Source of the DNA: Nocardioides sp. Root240 | Lineage (GTDB): Bacteria > Actinomycetota > Actinomycetes > Propionibacteriales > Nocardioidaceae | Assembly: GCF_001428825.1 (NCBI RefSeq) | Contig: NZ_LMIT01000010.1 | Location: forward strand, 198,352-241,870 | Direction: 5' to 3' | DNA: 43,519 nt | Part shown: piece by piece, positions 7,357-15,528 of the stretch | How the letters are laid out: each line of letters begins with the position of its first letter | Numbering within the stretch: position 1 is the stretch's first letter | Notes under the pieces: model-generated | What the model was told of the DNA's origin: nothing | Seen by the model: the letters and a program-made list of their open reading frames with translations, nothing else | Database searches by the model: none | Program-made: the position numbers and the translations under genes

Positions 7357-8450
7357 GCCGGCAGCACCGCGGTGACCTCGAAGCCCCCACCGTCCGCTGG
7401 GCCCGCGCGGAAGGTGCCGCCGATCGCGGCCACCCGTGCCCGCATCCCGCCGATGCCCATGCCCTCATCCTGCACCGCGCCGCCGCGTCCGTCGTCGGAG
7501 ACGCGCAGCGCGACCGAGTCCGCGCCCCGCTCCCAGGTGATGGTGGCGGTGCTCGCGAAGGCGTGGCGCAGCACGTTGGTGAGCGCCTCCTGGAGCACGG
7601 CGTACGCCGTCTCGCCGACCGCCTGGTCGAGCACCCCCGGGTCGCCGAGGACCTCGATCCGCAGGCCCGCGGAGCGCACCCGGTCCACCAGCGCGGGGAC
7701 CGACTCCGCCCCCGGGGCGGGCCGGCGCGGCGCGGGCTCCCCCGCGATCGTCGCCAGCTCGGTGCGCAGCGCGTCGAGCGCCTCGCGGCTGGTCGTCCGG
7801 ATCGCCTCGAGGCTGGTGCGAGCCGCCGCGGGGTCGCGGTCGAGGACGTGCAGCGCGACCCCTGCCTGCATCGCGATCACGGCGAGGCCGTGGCCCACGC
7901 CGTCGTGCAGGTCCTGGGCCATCCGGAGCCGCTCCTCGGCGGCCGCGCGCGACGTGCGGTCCGCCCAGGCGGCGCGGCCCTCGCGCATCATCGTGCCGAT
8001 CGCGGCGGCCGACGAGACCAGCGCGCCGATGCCGATCGACTGCCACATCCCCACCGACAGCTCGTCCCAGCGCAGGCCCCGCACCAGCAGGCCCGCCCAG
8101 ATCAGCACCGCGGCGACGAGCAGCAGCGGGAACCAGCTGCGGAAGGGCCGGCGGGTGGCGAGCACGAAGGAGGCCACGATCAGGGCGAAGAAGATCGGGC
8201 CGTTCTCGCCGCCGACCGCGAAGTAGCCGCCGCTCAGCGCCCCGGTGCCGACCAGCGCGACCGGCCAGCGGTCCAGCGTGAGCAGCGAGAGCGCGGCCCC
8301 CGCGGCGAGGACGACGGACAGCACGCGGCCGAGCACGCCCGCGTCGACGCTGCCGTCGTGCCCGAGGTTGACCGCGACCGAGCCGCCGACGACGATCACC
8401 GCGACGGGGATCAGCCACCAGCGCCGTGCGAGCCAGATGTTGGTGTCCAT
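7353..8450 (-). CDS. Sensor histidine kinase (HisKA_3 type)
   Basis: A 365-residue membrane kinase. The N-terminal half (residues about 10-155) has five or six hydrophobic segments with very short loops and no clear extracytoplasmic sensor domain, so it is an intramembrane-sensing style kinase. The HisKA_3 box LRMAQDLHDGVGHGLAVI places the phosphorylated histidine at H182. The C-terminal HATPase has an N-box-like region (VLQEALTNVLRHAFA) and a G-box (VSDDGRGG, then GMGIGGMRARVAAIGGTF). It is the partner of the overlapping LuxR-type regulator and diverges from an ABC exporter, consistent with sensing a compound or envelope state handled by that exporter. Confidence 0.93.
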   Translation of the reverse strand: MDTNIWLARRWWLIPVAVIVVGGSVAVNLGHDGSVDAGVLGRVLSVVLAAGAALSLLTLDRWPVALVGTGALSGGYFAVGGENGPIFFALIVASFVLATRRPFRSWFPLLLVAAVLIWAGLLVRGLRWDELSVGMWQSIGIGALVSSAAAIGTMMREGRAAWADRTSRAAAEERLRMAQDLHDGVGHGLAVIAMQAGVALHVLDRDPAAARTSLEAIRTTSREALDALRTELATIAGEPAPRRPAPGAESVPALVDRVRSAGLRIEVLGDPGVLDQAVGETAYAVLQEALTNVLRHAFASTATITWERGADSVALRVSDDGRGGAVQDEGMGIGGMRARVAAIGGTFRAGPADGGGFEVTAVLPA

Positions 8451-8501
8451 GCCCCGAACCTAGGCGAGCACGACCCCTCCGTCGTACGACGACGAGCGCC
8501 T

Positions 8502-8529
8502 CCGGCGTACGCAGTCCTGCGTACACCGG
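8502..8529. promoter_or_regulatory. Candidate operator between kinase and ABC exporter
   Basis: An interrupted palindrome with 13-bp arms, twelve positions matching, around a central TC; the inner GTACGCAG-TC-CTGCGTAC is perfect. A separate palindrome GTCGTACGAC lies at 8481-8490. Both are in the 131-bp divergent promoter region, suiting binding by the response regulator. No -10 element is clear. Confidence 0.55.
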
Positions 8530-8581
8530 CGCCTCCTGCGGACGGACGCGCGATCGCCCCGGCGGCAGCAGGGTGGGGTCC

Positions 8582-9472
8582 ATGAACGCACAGGACACGG
8601 TGGCCTCCACCGAGAACCTCACCAAGGTCTACGGCGACCGCGTCGCCGTCGACAAGGTGACGATGACCGTGCGGCGCGGCGAGGTCTACGGCTTCCTCGG
8701 ACCCAACGGCGCCGGCAAGACCACGACCCTGCGGATGCTGCTGGGCCTGATCCGCCCGACCTCCGGGTCCGCGTACGCCACCTCCCCGGTGGGCGCGCTG
8801 ATCGAGGGCCCCGGCTTCTTCCCCTACCTCTCGGGCCGGGCGAACCTGCGCACCCTGGCCCGGCACCGCGGCTTCGCCGACGCCGAGGTCGAGCGGGTCC
8901 TCGAGCGCGTGGACCTCGCCGGCCGCGGCGACGACAGGTTCAAGGGCTACTCGCTCGGGATGAAGCAGCGCCTCGGGGTCGCCGCCGCACTGATGGGCGA
9001 CCCCGAGCTGATCGTGCTCGACGAGCCGACCAACGGCCTCGACCCCGCCGGCATGGCGGACATGCGCGCGCTGGTCGTCGACCTCGCCCGCGGCGGCCAG
9101 ACCGTGCTGCTCTCCAGCCACCTGCTCGCCGAGGTGCAGGAGATCTGCCACCGCGTCGGGGTGATCGACGACGGCCGGCTGCTGCGCGAGTCGACCGTCG
9201 CCGAGCTCCGCGGCGGCGTCTCGATCCGGGTCCGGGCCACCCCCGAGGACGCTGCCCTGGCCGTCGCCCTGCGCCTCGCCGGCGACGAGGGGGTCCGTCG
9301 TACCGATGACGGGGGGATGCAGCTCACCCTCCCGCCCGACGCGGCGCCACGCGTGACCCGGGAGCTGGTCGCCGCCGGTGTCGACGTCCACGAGATCACG
9401 GCTGCCGAGCGCAGCCTCGAGGAGGTCTTCTTCGAGATGACCTCCGGCCACGAGAAGGAGCTGTCGTCATGA
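8582..9472 (+). CDS. ABC transporter ATP-binding subunit (BcrA/CcmA type)
   Basis: A 296-residue ABC ATPase. Walker A GPNGAGKT is at residues 40-47, the signature is in YSLGMKQRLGVAAAL, Walker B is LIVLDEP followed by TNGLDPAGM, and the switch His is in LLSSHLLAEVQEI. The C-terminal extension of about 80 residues is usual for drug/peptide exporters of the BcrA class. The ATG at 8582 is used because earlier in-frame starts run into the divergent promoter. The next gene starts in the ATGA overlap and encodes the permease. Probable role: export of, or resistance to, a hydrophobic or peptide compound under the adjacent two-component system. Confidence 0.93.
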   Translation: MNAQDTVASTENLTKVYGDRVAVDKVTMTVRRGEVYGFLGPNGAGKTTTLRMLLGLIRPTSGSAYATSPVGALIEGPGFFPYLSGRANLRTLARHRGFADAEVERVLERVDLAGRGDDRFKGYSLGMKQRLGVAAALMGDPELIVLDEPTNGLDPAGMADMRALVVDLARGGQTVLLSSHLLAEVQEICHRVGVIDDGRLLRESTVAELRGGVSIRVRATPEDAALAVALRLAGDEGVRRTDDGGMQLTLPPDAAPRVTRELVAAGVDVHEITAAERSLEEVFFEMTSGHEKELSS

Positions 9473-10356
9473 GCACCCTGACCACCGTCACCAGCAGCAC
9501 GGTCCGCAGCACGGTCCGCAGCACCCGCGCCGAGATGATGCGGCTGCGCGCCTGGCCCGCCGTGTGGATCACGCTCGGCGCCTGGCTCGCGCTGAGCCTG
9601 ATGTTCGGCTACCTCTTCACCTACCTCTCCTACACGACGGGCGACGCGAGCTTCACCGACGAGGGCACCACCCAGGCCGAGCAGCTCGCTCAGCTGCTGC
9701 CGACCGCCGTACCGGACGTCTTCCTGCAGGGCATGCCGATGTTCGGCGGCGCGCTGATGATGGTCCTCGGCGCCCTCGTCGCCGGCAACGGCTACGGCTG
9801 GGGCACCTGGAAGACCGTCTTCTCCCAGGGCGTACGACGCGGCTGCGCCGTCCTCGGCGCCGTCGCGGCGCTCACCACCTTCGTCGTCGCGACCCTGCTG
9901 GTGACCCTGGTCTTCGACCTCGGCATCTCGCTGCTGATCACCGTCTCCGAGGGCCAGCCCGTCGAACTCCCGTCGGCCGGCTCGCTGGTCGAGGCACTCG
10001 GCGCCGGCTTCCTCGTCCTGGAGATGTGGGCGCTGCTGGGCTTCGCCCTCGGCACGCTCGCCCGCGGTCCGGCCCTCTCCGTCGGCCTCGGACTGGTGTG
10101 GGCCCTGGTCGTGGAGAACCTGCTGCGCGGTGTCGGCCAGCTGCTGTCCTGGGTCGACGCCCTGACCGAGGTGCTCCCCGGCACCGCCGCCGGCTCCCTG
10201 ATCGGCTCGATCGTCGGCGCCGGCGGCAACGGCGACGGCACACCCGGCGTGCTCGACACGATCCCGGGCACCCGCGCCGCGATCACCGTCGCCGTCTACG
10301 TCGGCGCGGCCGTGGCGCTGAGCGTGGTGCTGGTCCGCCGACGCGACGTGACCTGA
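9469..10356 (+). CDS. ABC-2-type permease subunit
   Basis: A 295-residue membrane protein with six main hydrophobic segments: one near residues 25-45, a large outward loop rich in Thr/Asp/Gln, then five in the C-terminal two thirds, ending in VAVYVGAAVALSVVLVRRRD. This is the ABC-2 permease layout paired with BcrA-type ATPases. It overlaps the ATPase gene by 4 bp and is followed about 60 bp later by a strong terminator, so the two genes form a complete transcription unit. Near the N-terminus a 12-bp duplication (9496-9519) repeats the residues STVR. Confidence 0.9.
   Translation: MSTLTTVTSSTVRSTVRSTRAEMMRLRAWPAVWITLGAWLALSLMFGYLFTYLSYTTGDASFTDEGTTQAEQLAQLLPTAVPDVFLQGMPMFGGALMMVLGALVAGNGYGWGTWKTVFSQGVRRGCAVLGAVAALTTFVVATLLVTLVFDLGISLLITVSEGQPVELPSAGSLVEALGAGFLVLEMWALLGFALGTLARGPALSVGLGLVWALVVENLLRGVGQLLSWVDALTEVLPGTAAGSLIGSIVGAGGNGDGTPGVLDTIPGTRAAITVAVYVGAAVALSVVLVRRRDVT
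9496..9519 (+). repeat. 12-bp tandem duplication in permease N-terminus
   Basis: AGCACGGTCCGC occurs twice in tandem, in frame, and duplicates STVR in the cytoplasmic N-terminus before the first membrane segment. Confidence 0.9.
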
Positions 10357-10416
10357 AGTCTTTACCTTCGGTCGTGTTTGCGCTGAGCGGCTCCGGGCAT
10401 GGTCCGCGTGGGAGAA

Positions 10417-10456
10417 CTGAGCGGCCAACCATCTCGGGGCCGCTCAGCCCGTTTTT
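10417..10456 (+). terminator. Rho-independent terminator of the ABC exporter unit
   Basis: CTGAGCGGCC (10417-10426) pairs perfectly with GGCCGCTCAG (10438-10447), with possible extra pairing inside the loop, and is followed by CCCG and five T residues (10452-10456). It lies 60 bp after the permease stop and just before the convergent acetyltransferase stop. Confidence 0.85.
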
Positions 10457-10460
10457 GGAC

Positions 10461-10940
10461 TCAGATCCGCTTCCCGAAGCACCGCGACAGCGGCTCGCCG
10501 GCGTAGAACCCGAAGCCCTCGATCTCGACGTACCCCTCCGCGAGGTAGAGCCCGATCGCCTCCGGCTGCTTGAGCCCCGTCTCCAGCACGACCAGGTCGT
10601 GCCCGGCCGCCCGCACCGACGCCTCCAGCGCGGCCAGCACCGCCCGGGCGAGGCCCCGCCCGCGGTGCTCGGGGACGACGTACATCCGCTTCACCTCGAC
10701 CGCGCTCGACCCGCCCAGGGCCCGGACGGGCGAGACCCGCCAGGCACCGGTCGCGACCGGGACGGGGCCGTCGTACCCGACCAGGAACAATCCCTCGGGC
10801 GGGTCGAACACGGTCGGGTCGACCGGGCTCTCGTCGGGCGAGCCGTAGCGCTCGACGTACTCCCCCTGCACGCGCGCGACCAGCGCCACGGCATCGGGGT
10901 GGAGGTAGCCGACAGCACGGAGGTCGAGGGGCGCCTGCAT
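10461..10940 (-). CDS. GNAT-family N-acetyltransferase
   Basis: A 159-residue acetyltransferase with the acetyl-CoA motif A region VKRMYVVPEHRGRGLARAVL (the R/Q-x-x-G-x-G/A loop is RGRGLA), preceded by a strand that contacts substrate and followed by LVVLETGLKQPEAIGLYLAEGY, the usual motif B end. It resembles small stand-alone GNATs that acetylate metabolites or protein termini; the acceptor cannot be predicted. The ATG at 10940 gives a start immediately before the fold; an in-frame start at 10979 would add 13 residues reaching into the divergent serC promoter. It is convergent with the ABC exporter and divergent from serC. Confidence 0.87.
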   Translation of the reverse strand: MQAPLDLRAVGYLHPDAVALVARVQGEYVERYGSPDESPVDPTVFDPPEGLFLVGYDGPVPVATGAWRVSPVRALGGSSAVEVKRMYVVPEHRGRGLARAVLAALEASVRAAGHDLVVLETGLKQPEAIGLYLAEGYVEIEGFGFYAGEPLSRCFGKRI

Positions 10941-10996
10941 GGCGAAACCGGTTGGGCTGGGCGGCAACACGCCTGTCACAATAGGGACATCTCTGA

Positions 10997-12166
<1,170 letters not shown>

Positions 12167-12184
12167 GCTGGGCCTGCTTGGCGG

Positions 12185-12295
12185 GAGTTTCACCGGCCGG
12201 CCGGTGAAACTCATGCTTGGACGACGAAGTTTCCTCGTCCAAGCGTGAGTTTCGTCGTCCAAGCACGACAGATTCACCGGCCAGCCGGTGAATCT
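12185..12295. repeat. Cluster of REP-like palindromes after serC
   Basis: Three stem-forming units lie head to tail. (1) 12185-12212 is a perfect 28-bp palindrome centred on CACCGGCCGGCCGGTG. (2) GCTTGGACGA pairs with TCGTCCAAGC around a 10-nt CGAAGTTTCC loop (about 12215-12244), with a further TCGTCCAAGC copy after it. (3) 12270-12295 has 12-bp perfect arms AGATTCACCGGC around CA. Units 1 and 3 share TTCACCGGC...GCCGGTGAA. This mosaic of two palindrome types resembles REP/BIME clusters. It is noncoding and could also end or stabilise the serC transcript. No REP transposase is in the window. Confidence 0.8.
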
Positions 12296-12330
12296 TGTGA
12301 CAGGAGTGACGACGGTCCCGCCCAGATCCG

Positions 12331-12612
12331 TCAGGCGAAGACGTCGACCCGCGGGGCGCCGAGCGCGACCATCAGCTCGCGCCGGGCCTCGCCGGTGACC
12401 GCACCGGGCGTCGAGAGCGCCTCGGCGACCGAGCGCTGCAGGTCCTTGTGCTCGTGGAAGTGACGCAGGGCCGCGGAGCGCCACTCGTCGGTGCTCGGCA
12501 CGTTCGCCGCCAGCGGGAGCACCTCGACCACGTCGTGGGAGCGGGCCACCCAGGCAGCGCAGAAGAACGCGACGAGGGCCAGCAGGGCTGCTGAGGTGAG
12601 CTCGATCGACAT
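12331..12612 (-). CDS. Small single-pass membrane protein of unknown function
   Basis: A 93-residue hypothetical protein. Residues about 6-24 (TSAALLALVAFFCAAWVA) form one membrane helix; the rest is soluble and mostly helical, with WRSAALRHFHEHKDLQRSV and a GEARRELMVALG segment. No known domain is recognised. It lies about 100 bp downstream of the macrodomain gene on the same strand, so it may be the last gene of that leftward run or have its own promoter. An imperfect inverted repeat (TTGGTTCG/CGGACCAA, 12639-12658) lies upstream of its start. Coding is supported by codon bias and absence of a competing frame. Confidence 0.6.
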   Translation of the reverse strand: MSIELTSAALLALVAFFCAAWVARSHDVVEVLPLAANVPSTDEWRSAALRHFHEHKDLQRSVAEALSTPGAVTGEARRELMVALGAPRVDVFA

Positions 12613-12714
12613 GGTCCGCGCCTTTCGTGAGGGCCTGGTTGGTTCGGTGACGGACCAACGACGCCCCCTCGGGCGCGGTGACGTTCGATCAGCGGAATCG
12701 GGACGAAGTCCCGC

Positions 12715-13206
12715 TCACAGCCGCCCGGCGATGAGGTCGTACGCCGGGCGCCCGAAGGCCACCATCCGCACCAGCTCCACGTGGGTCGGGGTGCCGCGCA
12801 GCGTCTCGAGCGCCGCGTCGACCGCGTCCTCCTTGGGCGAGCCGTAGGAGCCGGCGCTCACCAGCGGGAAGGCCAGGCTGCGCGCGCCGAGCTCGTCGGC
12901 GACCTCCAGTGCGCGGCGGTAGCACGACGTCAGCAGGGAGCGGTCCCGCTCGCCGCGGTGGTGGTTGGGGCCGACCACGTGGATCACCCACCGCGCCGGC
13001 AGCAGCCCGGCCGTCGTCCAGCCCGCGTCGCCCGTGGCCAGGCCGTTCGGGAACCTCCGCCGGCAGTCCTCGAGCACCGCGGGCCCGCCGGCCCGGTGGA
13101 TGGCGCCGTCGACGCCCCCGCCGCCCCGCATCGCCCGGTTGGCTGCATTGACCACGGCGTCCACGTCCTGCTGGGTGATGTCGCCCTCGACGACCTCGAT
13201 GTCCAT
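12715..13206 (-). CDS. Macrodomain protein (O-acetyl-ADP-ribose deacetylase-like)
   Basis: A 163-residue stand-alone macrodomain. MDIEVVEGDITQQDVDAVVN, NAANRAMRGGGGVDGAIHRAGG and PLVSAGSYGSPKEDAVDAAL are the ADP-ribose-binding loops of the YmdB/MacroD class; the Asn and Asp near residues 23-33 are the expected catalytic-site residues. Such enzymes hydrolyse O-acetyl-ADP-ribose or remove ADP-ribose from acidic residues or nucleic acids. The ATG at 13206 shares its A with the TGA of the upstream DUF1905 gene (TGATG), which fixes the start. The hairpin CGGGAC-GAA-GTCCCG (12699-12713) follows directly and is a weak candidate transcript end. Confidence 0.92.
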   Translation of the reverse strand: MDIEVVEGDITQQDVDAVVNAANRAMRGGGGVDGAIHRAGGPAVLEDCRRRFPNGLATGDAGWTTAGLLPARWVIHVVGPNHHRGERDRSLLTSCYRRALEVADELGARSLAFPLVSAGSYGSPKEDAVDAALETLRGTPTHVELVRMVAFGRPAYDLIAGRL

Positions 13207-13514
13207 CAGCCGACGGTACGGAGGCGGACCCGGCATGGTCCACCCTCAGTGAGCCCCTCGGCGGTCCGGACCGCCTTCTTCACCGGCAGCACGTAGGTCT
13301 TCTCCTCGGCGCTCGGGAACACCGAGGTCCGCCAGGTCGAGGACCCGATCGTCACCTCGATGCGGACACTTCCGAAGCCCTTGCCGGGAACCCGCCGGGC
13401 CTCGATGTCGTCGGAGGCGTCGAAGGGCAGGCTGACGAAGAACCACGCACCGCCGGACTCCTCGTCGCGCGCGGTCCAGCGCCACAGCTCCGCGGTGAAC
13501 TCGTGGTCGGTCAC
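13206..13514 (-). CDS. DUF1905 domain protein
   Basis: A 102-residue protein made up almost entirely of a DUF1905 domain: FTAELWRW, GAWFFVSLP, then RRVPGKGFGSVRIEVTIGS, TSVFPSAEEKTYVLPVKKAV and a basic C-terminal strand. DUF1905 proteins are small beta-barrels without an established biochemical role. The start is GTG. It is coupled to the macrodomain gene by a 1-nt TGATG overlap and sits 12 bp after the topoisomerase stop, so the three are probably cotranscribed. Function is not known. Confidence 0.88.
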   Translation of the reverse strand: MTDHEFTAELWRWTARDEESGGAWFFVSLPFDASDDIEARRVPGKGFGSVRIEVTIGSSTWRTSVFPSAEEKTYVLPVKKAVRTAEGLTEGGPCRVRLRTVG

Positions 13515-13526
13515 GCGCCGATCCTG

Positions 13527-14513
13527 TCAGCGACCTCCGACAAGGCGCAGCGTCGCCCGCTCCAGCGCCGCGCGGCGGGCGTCGGCATCGACCTCGCCGG
13601 AGGTACGACGGACGGCCGCCCGGATCGTGCGTCCCTCCTCGTACGCGTCGACCACCCGCGGGTCGACGTACGCCGAACGCGCCAGCGCCGGGGTGTTGCC
13701 GAGGAACTCGGACACCTCACGCATCGCCGCCGCGACGGCCCGCTTCCGGGCTGCCTTCGACACCTCGGGGGCCGGCGGGCCGTCGGCGAGCGCGGCCGCT
13801 GCCAGCACCGTGCCGTGCCACGTGCGGAAGTCCTTCGCCGAGACGTCGAGGCCGCTGATCCCGCGCAGGTACTCGTTGACGTCCGCGCCGGTCACGTCCA
13901 GCAACCGCTGGTCGGTACGCCGTCGCCGGCGGCGCCGCTCCAGCGCACCGACCGCGACCTCGTCGTCGATCTCGACGTGGTGCTCGACGCCGGACTTGCC
14001 GACGAACTCGAAGACCAGCGTGTCACCGGACCGGCGCACGTGCTGGCGCTCCAGGGTGGTCAGTCCCACCGATCCGTACTCCTCGGCGTAGATGTCGTTG
14101 CCGATCCGGAAGCAGCCCAGGTCGATCAGCCGCACCGCGAGCGCACAGGTCGCGCGGGTCCCGAGGTCGTCCTCCCCGAGGTCCGCGAGGACTTCCTCCC
14201 GCACCCGCGGCAGCCGCCGTCCGAGCGCGACCACCCGCGCGTGCTTCTCGTCGCTGCGGCGGGCCACCCACGCCGGGTGGTAGAGGTACTGCCGCCGTCC
14301 GGCGTCGTCGGTGCCGACGGCCTGCAGGTGCCCGTTCGGGTACGGGGAGATCCACACGTCGCGCCAGGCCGGCGGGATCACCAGCGCCTTGCAACGGGCC
14401 ACGTCCTCCGGCGGCAGCGGGCTCCCGGACTGGTCGAGGTGCACGAAGCCCCGTCCGGCGCGGCGCCGGGTCCACCCCGGCTGCTCGGGTGAGGTACGAC
14501 GCAGGCGGGCCAC
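13527..14513 (-). CDS. DNA topoisomerase IB (poxvirus-like bacterial type)
   Basis: A 328-residue type IB topoisomerase, which relaxes DNA supercoils through a 3'-phosphotyrosine. The N-terminal beta domain contains PPAWRDVWISPYPNGHLQAV and RQYLYHPAW. The catalytic domain has LIDLGCFRIGNDIYAEEYGS (first Arg), KSGVEHHVEI (Lys loop), AKDFRTWHGTV (Arg/His) and the nucleophile Y282 in ARSAYVDPRVVD. All catalytic elements seem present. It starts at GTG and sits between an anchored propeller-like gene and DUF1905 in a leftward run with short gaps. Bacterial topo IB is an accessory enzyme scattered through actinobacteria. Confidence 0.95.
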   Translation of the reverse strand: MARLRRTSPEQPGWTRRRAGRGFVHLDQSGSPLPPEDVARCKALVIPPAWRDVWISPYPNGHLQAVGTDDAGRRQYLYHPAWVARRSDEKHARVVALGRRLPRVREEVLADLGEDDLGTRATCALAVRLIDLGCFRIGNDIYAEEYGSVGLTTLERQHVRRSGDTLVFEFVGKSGVEHHVEIDDEVAVGALERRRRRRRTDQRLLDVTGADVNEYLRGISGLDVSAKDFRTWHGTVLAAAALADGPPAPEVSKAARKRAVAAAMREVSEFLGNTPALARSAYVDPRVVDAYEEGRTIRAAVRRTSGEVDADARRAALERATLRLVGGR

Positions 14514-14550
14514 GGCTCCCCGGTATCCCGCGGCGGCCGGACCAGACCCC

Positions 14551-15528
14551 TCAGCGGGGGCGCAGGGACCGCAGCAGCACGCCGACCATCACCAGGCCCG
14601 CCACTCCGCCGAGGGCCCACGGCCACCACACGCCCTGGTCCTCGTAGGCGTCCGTCGGTGCTTCGTCGGCGGCTTCGTCGGGGGCTTCGTCGGCGGCCGC
14701 CGGCACCTCCGCCAGCGCCGCCCGCACGTCGGCCGGGAGCTCCACCCGCAGCACGTCGGACTCGGCGCCCTCCGAGCTGAGCAGCACCTCGCCGTCCTCC
14801 CGCACCGCGATCCCCTCGCCCTGCTGCTGGGCAGGCAGGTCCATCAGCGCGACCCGGCCGAGTGCGGGCCAGGTGTAGATCGCGGCCTGGTGGTAGTTGC
14901 GGACCACGAGGTGCCGGCCGTCGGGGAGGAAGGCGCCGTCGGTCGCGATGCCGAGCACCTCGTCGACCGGCGTCAGCTCGTTCGTGCCGTCCGGGTCGAG
15001 CTTCGCCGGAGCGGCGAAGACGCGGCCGATGAAGCCCTTGGTGACGACGTAGAGCCGGCCGGTCGCCGGATCGGTCATCAGGGTCTCGGCGTCGTGGGCG
15101 CCGTCGGGATAGGTCAGCCGGTACGTCGTGGCGCGCACCTCACGGTCACCCCGGCCCACGGGGACCTCCGTGACCCGGATGCTGTCGCGGTCCTCCATGT
15201 TGTCACCGGTGTCACCGACCCAGACGTGGCCGGCCGACGCCGGAGCGAGCGCCTCGATGTCCGTCGCCTCGCCCTGCCAGCGGGTCACGCCGACGGTGTC
15301 GCCGGTGGCCGGGTCGACGGTGAAGACCCGGTTGCTGTCGCCGGAGTCGTTGACGGTCACGACCAGCCCGTCGCGCGCGACCAGCCCGCTCGACTCGACG
15401 ATCTCGGGATCGGTGAAGTGGAAGGCGGCCTGCGACGCGATCGGCTCCTGGGCCACGCCGGGCGTGAGGAAGCCGATGCCGAAGGGCAGGGGCAGCAGGA
15501 GGAGCAGGATCTTCTCGATGCGCGTCAC
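14551..15528 (-). CDS. Exported membrane-anchored propeller-like protein
   Basis: A 325-residue protein with a hydrophobic start (IEKILLLLLPLPFGIGFL), a large extracytoplasmic domain and a C-terminal membrane helix (VWWPWALGGVAGLVMVGVLL) ending in basic residues. Blade-like repeats such as GLVVTVNDSGDSNRVFTVDP, ATDIEALAP, HVWVGDTGDNMEDRDSIRV and DAETLMTDPATGRLYVVTK suggest a beta-propeller of the kind often labelled esterase-like phytase or SdiA-regulated; no enzyme activity can be claimed. A 12-bp triple repeat (14660-14695) encodes ADEA/PDEA/ADEA in the linker before the helix. The GTG at 15528 is set by the GTGA overlap with the methyltransferase gene. Confidence 0.78.
   Translation of the reverse strand: MTRIEKILLLLLPLPFGIGFLTPGVAQEPIASQAAFHFTDPEIVESSGLVARDGLVVTVNDSGDSNRVFTVDPATGDTVGVTRWQGEATDIEALAPASAGHVWVGDTGDNMEDRDSIRVTEVPVGRGDREVRATTYRLTYPDGAHDAETLMTDPATGRLYVVTKGFIGRVFAAPAKLDPDGTNELTPVDEVLGIATDGAFLPDGRHLVVRNYHQAAIYTWPALGRVALMDLPAQQQGEGIAVREDGEVLLSSEGAESDVLRVELPADVRAALAEVPAAADEAPDEAADEAPTDAYEDQGVWWPWALGGVAGLVMVGVLLRSLRPR
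14660..14695 (-). repeat. 12-bp tandem repeat, three units, acidic linker
   Basis: Three copies of GCTTCGTCGGCG (plus strand; the middle copy has one change) lie in frame and encode the acidic ADEA-type linker of the propeller-like protein. Confidence 0.9.
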
